A stretch of DNA of 64,000 nucleotides from Flavobacterium cerinum. Its GTDB lineage: Bacteria > Bacteroidota > Bacteroidia > Flavobacteriales > Flavobacteriaceae. The notes beneath the pieces were generated by a model, which saw only the letters and a program-made list of their open reading frames with translations, was not told the DNA's origin and made no database searches. The position numbers and the translations under genes were made by a program. Below, one piece after another: positions 62,681 to 64,000 of this stretch. The DNA lies in the NCBI RefSeq assembly GCF_024496085.1, contig NZ_CP101751.1, forward strand, positions 2,170,001-2,234,000. The letters run 5' to 3'. Every line of letters starts with the position of its first letter. Within the stretch, counting starts at the first letter, position 1.

Positions 62681-62796
62681 CGTATTTATGGTATTGAAAT
62701 ATCGGATTTCGGGCCGGTTATAAGCCCGCTTAAATTATTTTGTAAAAATAAACTGGAATTTTAAAAACTCCTATCTTTATATAAAATTATTGTGAC

Positions 62797-63879
62797 GTGA
62801 GAAAAGTCAAATACCGAAAAGTCCGTAAGGTCCAGCCCAATTATTATGAATATACCGGTGTTCATACCAGTGAACCCGTAGGAATGCAGTTGTTTGTTTA
62901 TAATGAAAAGCGTTTTGAAGAGTATCCGAAAGTTTCATTTAATAAGGTTGAAAAAGAACTGAATGATATATTGCAGGAAGAGGATGTGAAATGGTTAAAT
63001 ATTCACGGACTACACGATGTGGAGCTGATCCGGAAGGTTGGAGAATTGGCCGGTATTCAGAACTTTATTATCGGTGATATATTGAATACCCAACGTAGAA
63101 CAAAACTGGAAGAACTGGATGATATGTTGTTCTTTAACATTAAATCCATTTTGCCGGGTGAAGATCTGGACAATATCAAAGTTGAGCAAATCAGTTTTAT
63201 TTTAGAAGGGAATACGTTGTTATCGTTTCAGGAAAAAAGAAGTGATTTCTTTACGCATATCCGGGAACGAATCCGTACAGCGACCGGAATTGTCAGAAAA
63301 AAGAAAAATGACTACCTGTTGTATCTGATGCTGGATGCAATTATTGAAAACTTTTATATTACGATTGAAAGTTATGAAGACAGGATAGAAGCGTTAATGA
63401 TCGAATCGAAAACCAACTACCGGCAGGATGTGTTGATTCGGATTGAGAAGAATCGTGAAAATCTTAATTTCCTGAAACGATCGATTGTTCCTTTACGCGA
63501 TGCTTTATACAGTCTAAAAAGCTTTCAGGATGATGATCAGTATGATGGAATCGAACAGGCGAATTATACGTTTTTTGCCCGTTTGCATCAGAAATGCCTG
63601 GAGCTTTTGGAACAAATTGATTACGATACCAATTCACTGGATAGTGCATCTCATTTTTATTTTTCGGCTCAAAGTCAGCGTATGAATGAAATTATGAAAG
63701 TGCTGACAGTTGTTTCGGTTATTTTTATGCCATTAACATTTATCGTCGGAGTATACGGTATGAATTTCGAGAATATGCCGGAACTGAAAACGGAGAACGG
63801 CTATTTTGCGGTTTTGGGACTTATGGCCATTATGGCGATATTAATGGTGACTTATTTTAAACGAAAAAAATGGTTTTAA
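62797..63879 (+). CDS. corA: Magnesium/cobalt transporter CorA
   Basis: 360 residues with GTG start at 62797 (no closer ATG). Large cytoplasmic N-terminal domain and two C-terminal helices. The pore signature GVYGMNF (GMN motif) is near the end, followed by NMPELKTENGYF and the last helix (MAIMAILMVTYFKRKKWF). Pentameric Mg2+ channel of the inner membrane. Monocistronic; the next gene starts 17 bases later. Confidence 0.93.
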   Translation: MRKVKYRKVRKVQPNYYEYTGVHTSEPVGMQLFVYNEKRFEEYPKVSFNKVEKELNDILQEEDVKWLNIHGLHDVELIRKVGELAGIQNFIIGDILNTQRRTKLEELDDMLFFNIKSILPGEDLDNIKVEQISFILEGNTLLSFQEKRSDFFTHIRERIRTATGIVRKKKNDYLLYLMLDAIIENFYITIESYEDRIEALMIESKTNYRQDVLIRIEKNRENLNFLKRSIVPLRDALYSLKSFQDDDQYDGIEQANYTFFARLHQKCLELLEQIDYDTNSLDSASHFYFSAQSQRMNEIMKVLTVVSVIFMPLTFIVGVYGMNFENMPELKTENGYFAVLGLMAIMAILMVTYFKRKKWF

Positions 63880-63896
63880 AAGAATTGAATAAAAAT

Positions 63897-64000
63897 ATGA
63901 AAACATTTATAAGCGCGATATCAGGGAAAGAATTTCCGGCGGCTGAAAAAGTTTCCGGTAAAACAATCCGATCTTCTATTTTGGATTTTATACTAAAAGA
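63897..64000 (+). CDS. N-terminal fragment, possibly a DUF1003 membrane protein (partial)
   Basis: About 34 residues are visible before the window ends: MKTFISAISGKEFPAAEKVS, then GKTIRSSILDFILK. This resembles the start of DUF1003-type membrane proteins from Flavobacteriaceae as I recall it, but too little is seen for certainty. It starts 17 bases after corA, so cotranscription is likely. Confidence 0.55.
   Translation, partial: MKTFISAISGKEFPAAEKVSGKTIRSSILDFILK

Overview
The window is a piece of a Bacteroidota chromosome, most likely Flavobacteriaceae and probably Flavobacterium or a close relative. Evidence seen: AT-rich DNA; a type IX secretion C-terminal domain; an outer-membrane TonB receptor; TANNTTTG-type -7 promoter elements; many short Rho-independent terminators; and best family matches that are all Bacteroidota-like (LodA/LodB, DUF5958, LytTR systems, beta-barrel phosphoesterase). 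No rRNA, CRISPR array, integrase or complete insertion sequence is visible.

Layout. 1-210: the end of a helix-turn-helix gene of the kind carried by mobile elements. 541-6935: a small exported protein and a tripartite RND efflux operon (adaptor, pump, outer-membrane factor) closed by a strong terminator. 7-13 kb: a T9SS-secreted SGNH hydrolase, a class V aminotransferase, a lipase-like lipoprotein, a DUF6265-like protein, an AraC-type regulator and an exported esterase. 13.1-20.3 kb: a TonB-dependent receptor, an exported TapB-like protein, a LytTR response regulator with its histidine kinase, and an S9 peptidase. Three near-identical 21-bp-period direct repeats lie upstream of the receptor, the TapB-like gene and the peptidase, so this looks like one regulatory unit. 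20.4-21.0 kb holds two decayed genes, one carrying a (TTTG)9 microsatellite.

22.8-28.1 kb is the most unusual part: a four-gene operon encoding a papain-like Cys/His protein, a ferritin-like protein, a LodA/GoxA-type cysteine tryptophylquinone oxidase and its LodB-type flavoprotein maturase. A candidate activator-dependent promoter with a direct repeat lies in front of it. 28.4-36.9 kb contains lipoproteins, a putative zincin, an AraC regulator divergent from an exported flavodoxin/RidA fusion, an MFS permease and a stand-alone AAA+ ATPase.

37-45.7 kb is an immunity island on the minus strand: DUF4241, Tdi1-like and SUKH-like proteins, several unknown small acidic proteins, and two 'orphan' polymorphic-toxin tips (a nucleotidyltransferase and a deaminase), each followed directly by a probable immunity gene. 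truC sits inside it. 45.8-64 kb returns to core genes: GNAT acetyltransferase, tRNA-Ser, a beta-propeller lipoprotein, a phosphoesterase fused to an outer-membrane barrel, an HD-PycTM membrane protein, a GAF protein, a NarL-type two-component system, a DEAD-box helicase, hutG and hutI, and corA.

Functional assignments come from motif recognition by eye only; no database search was possible.
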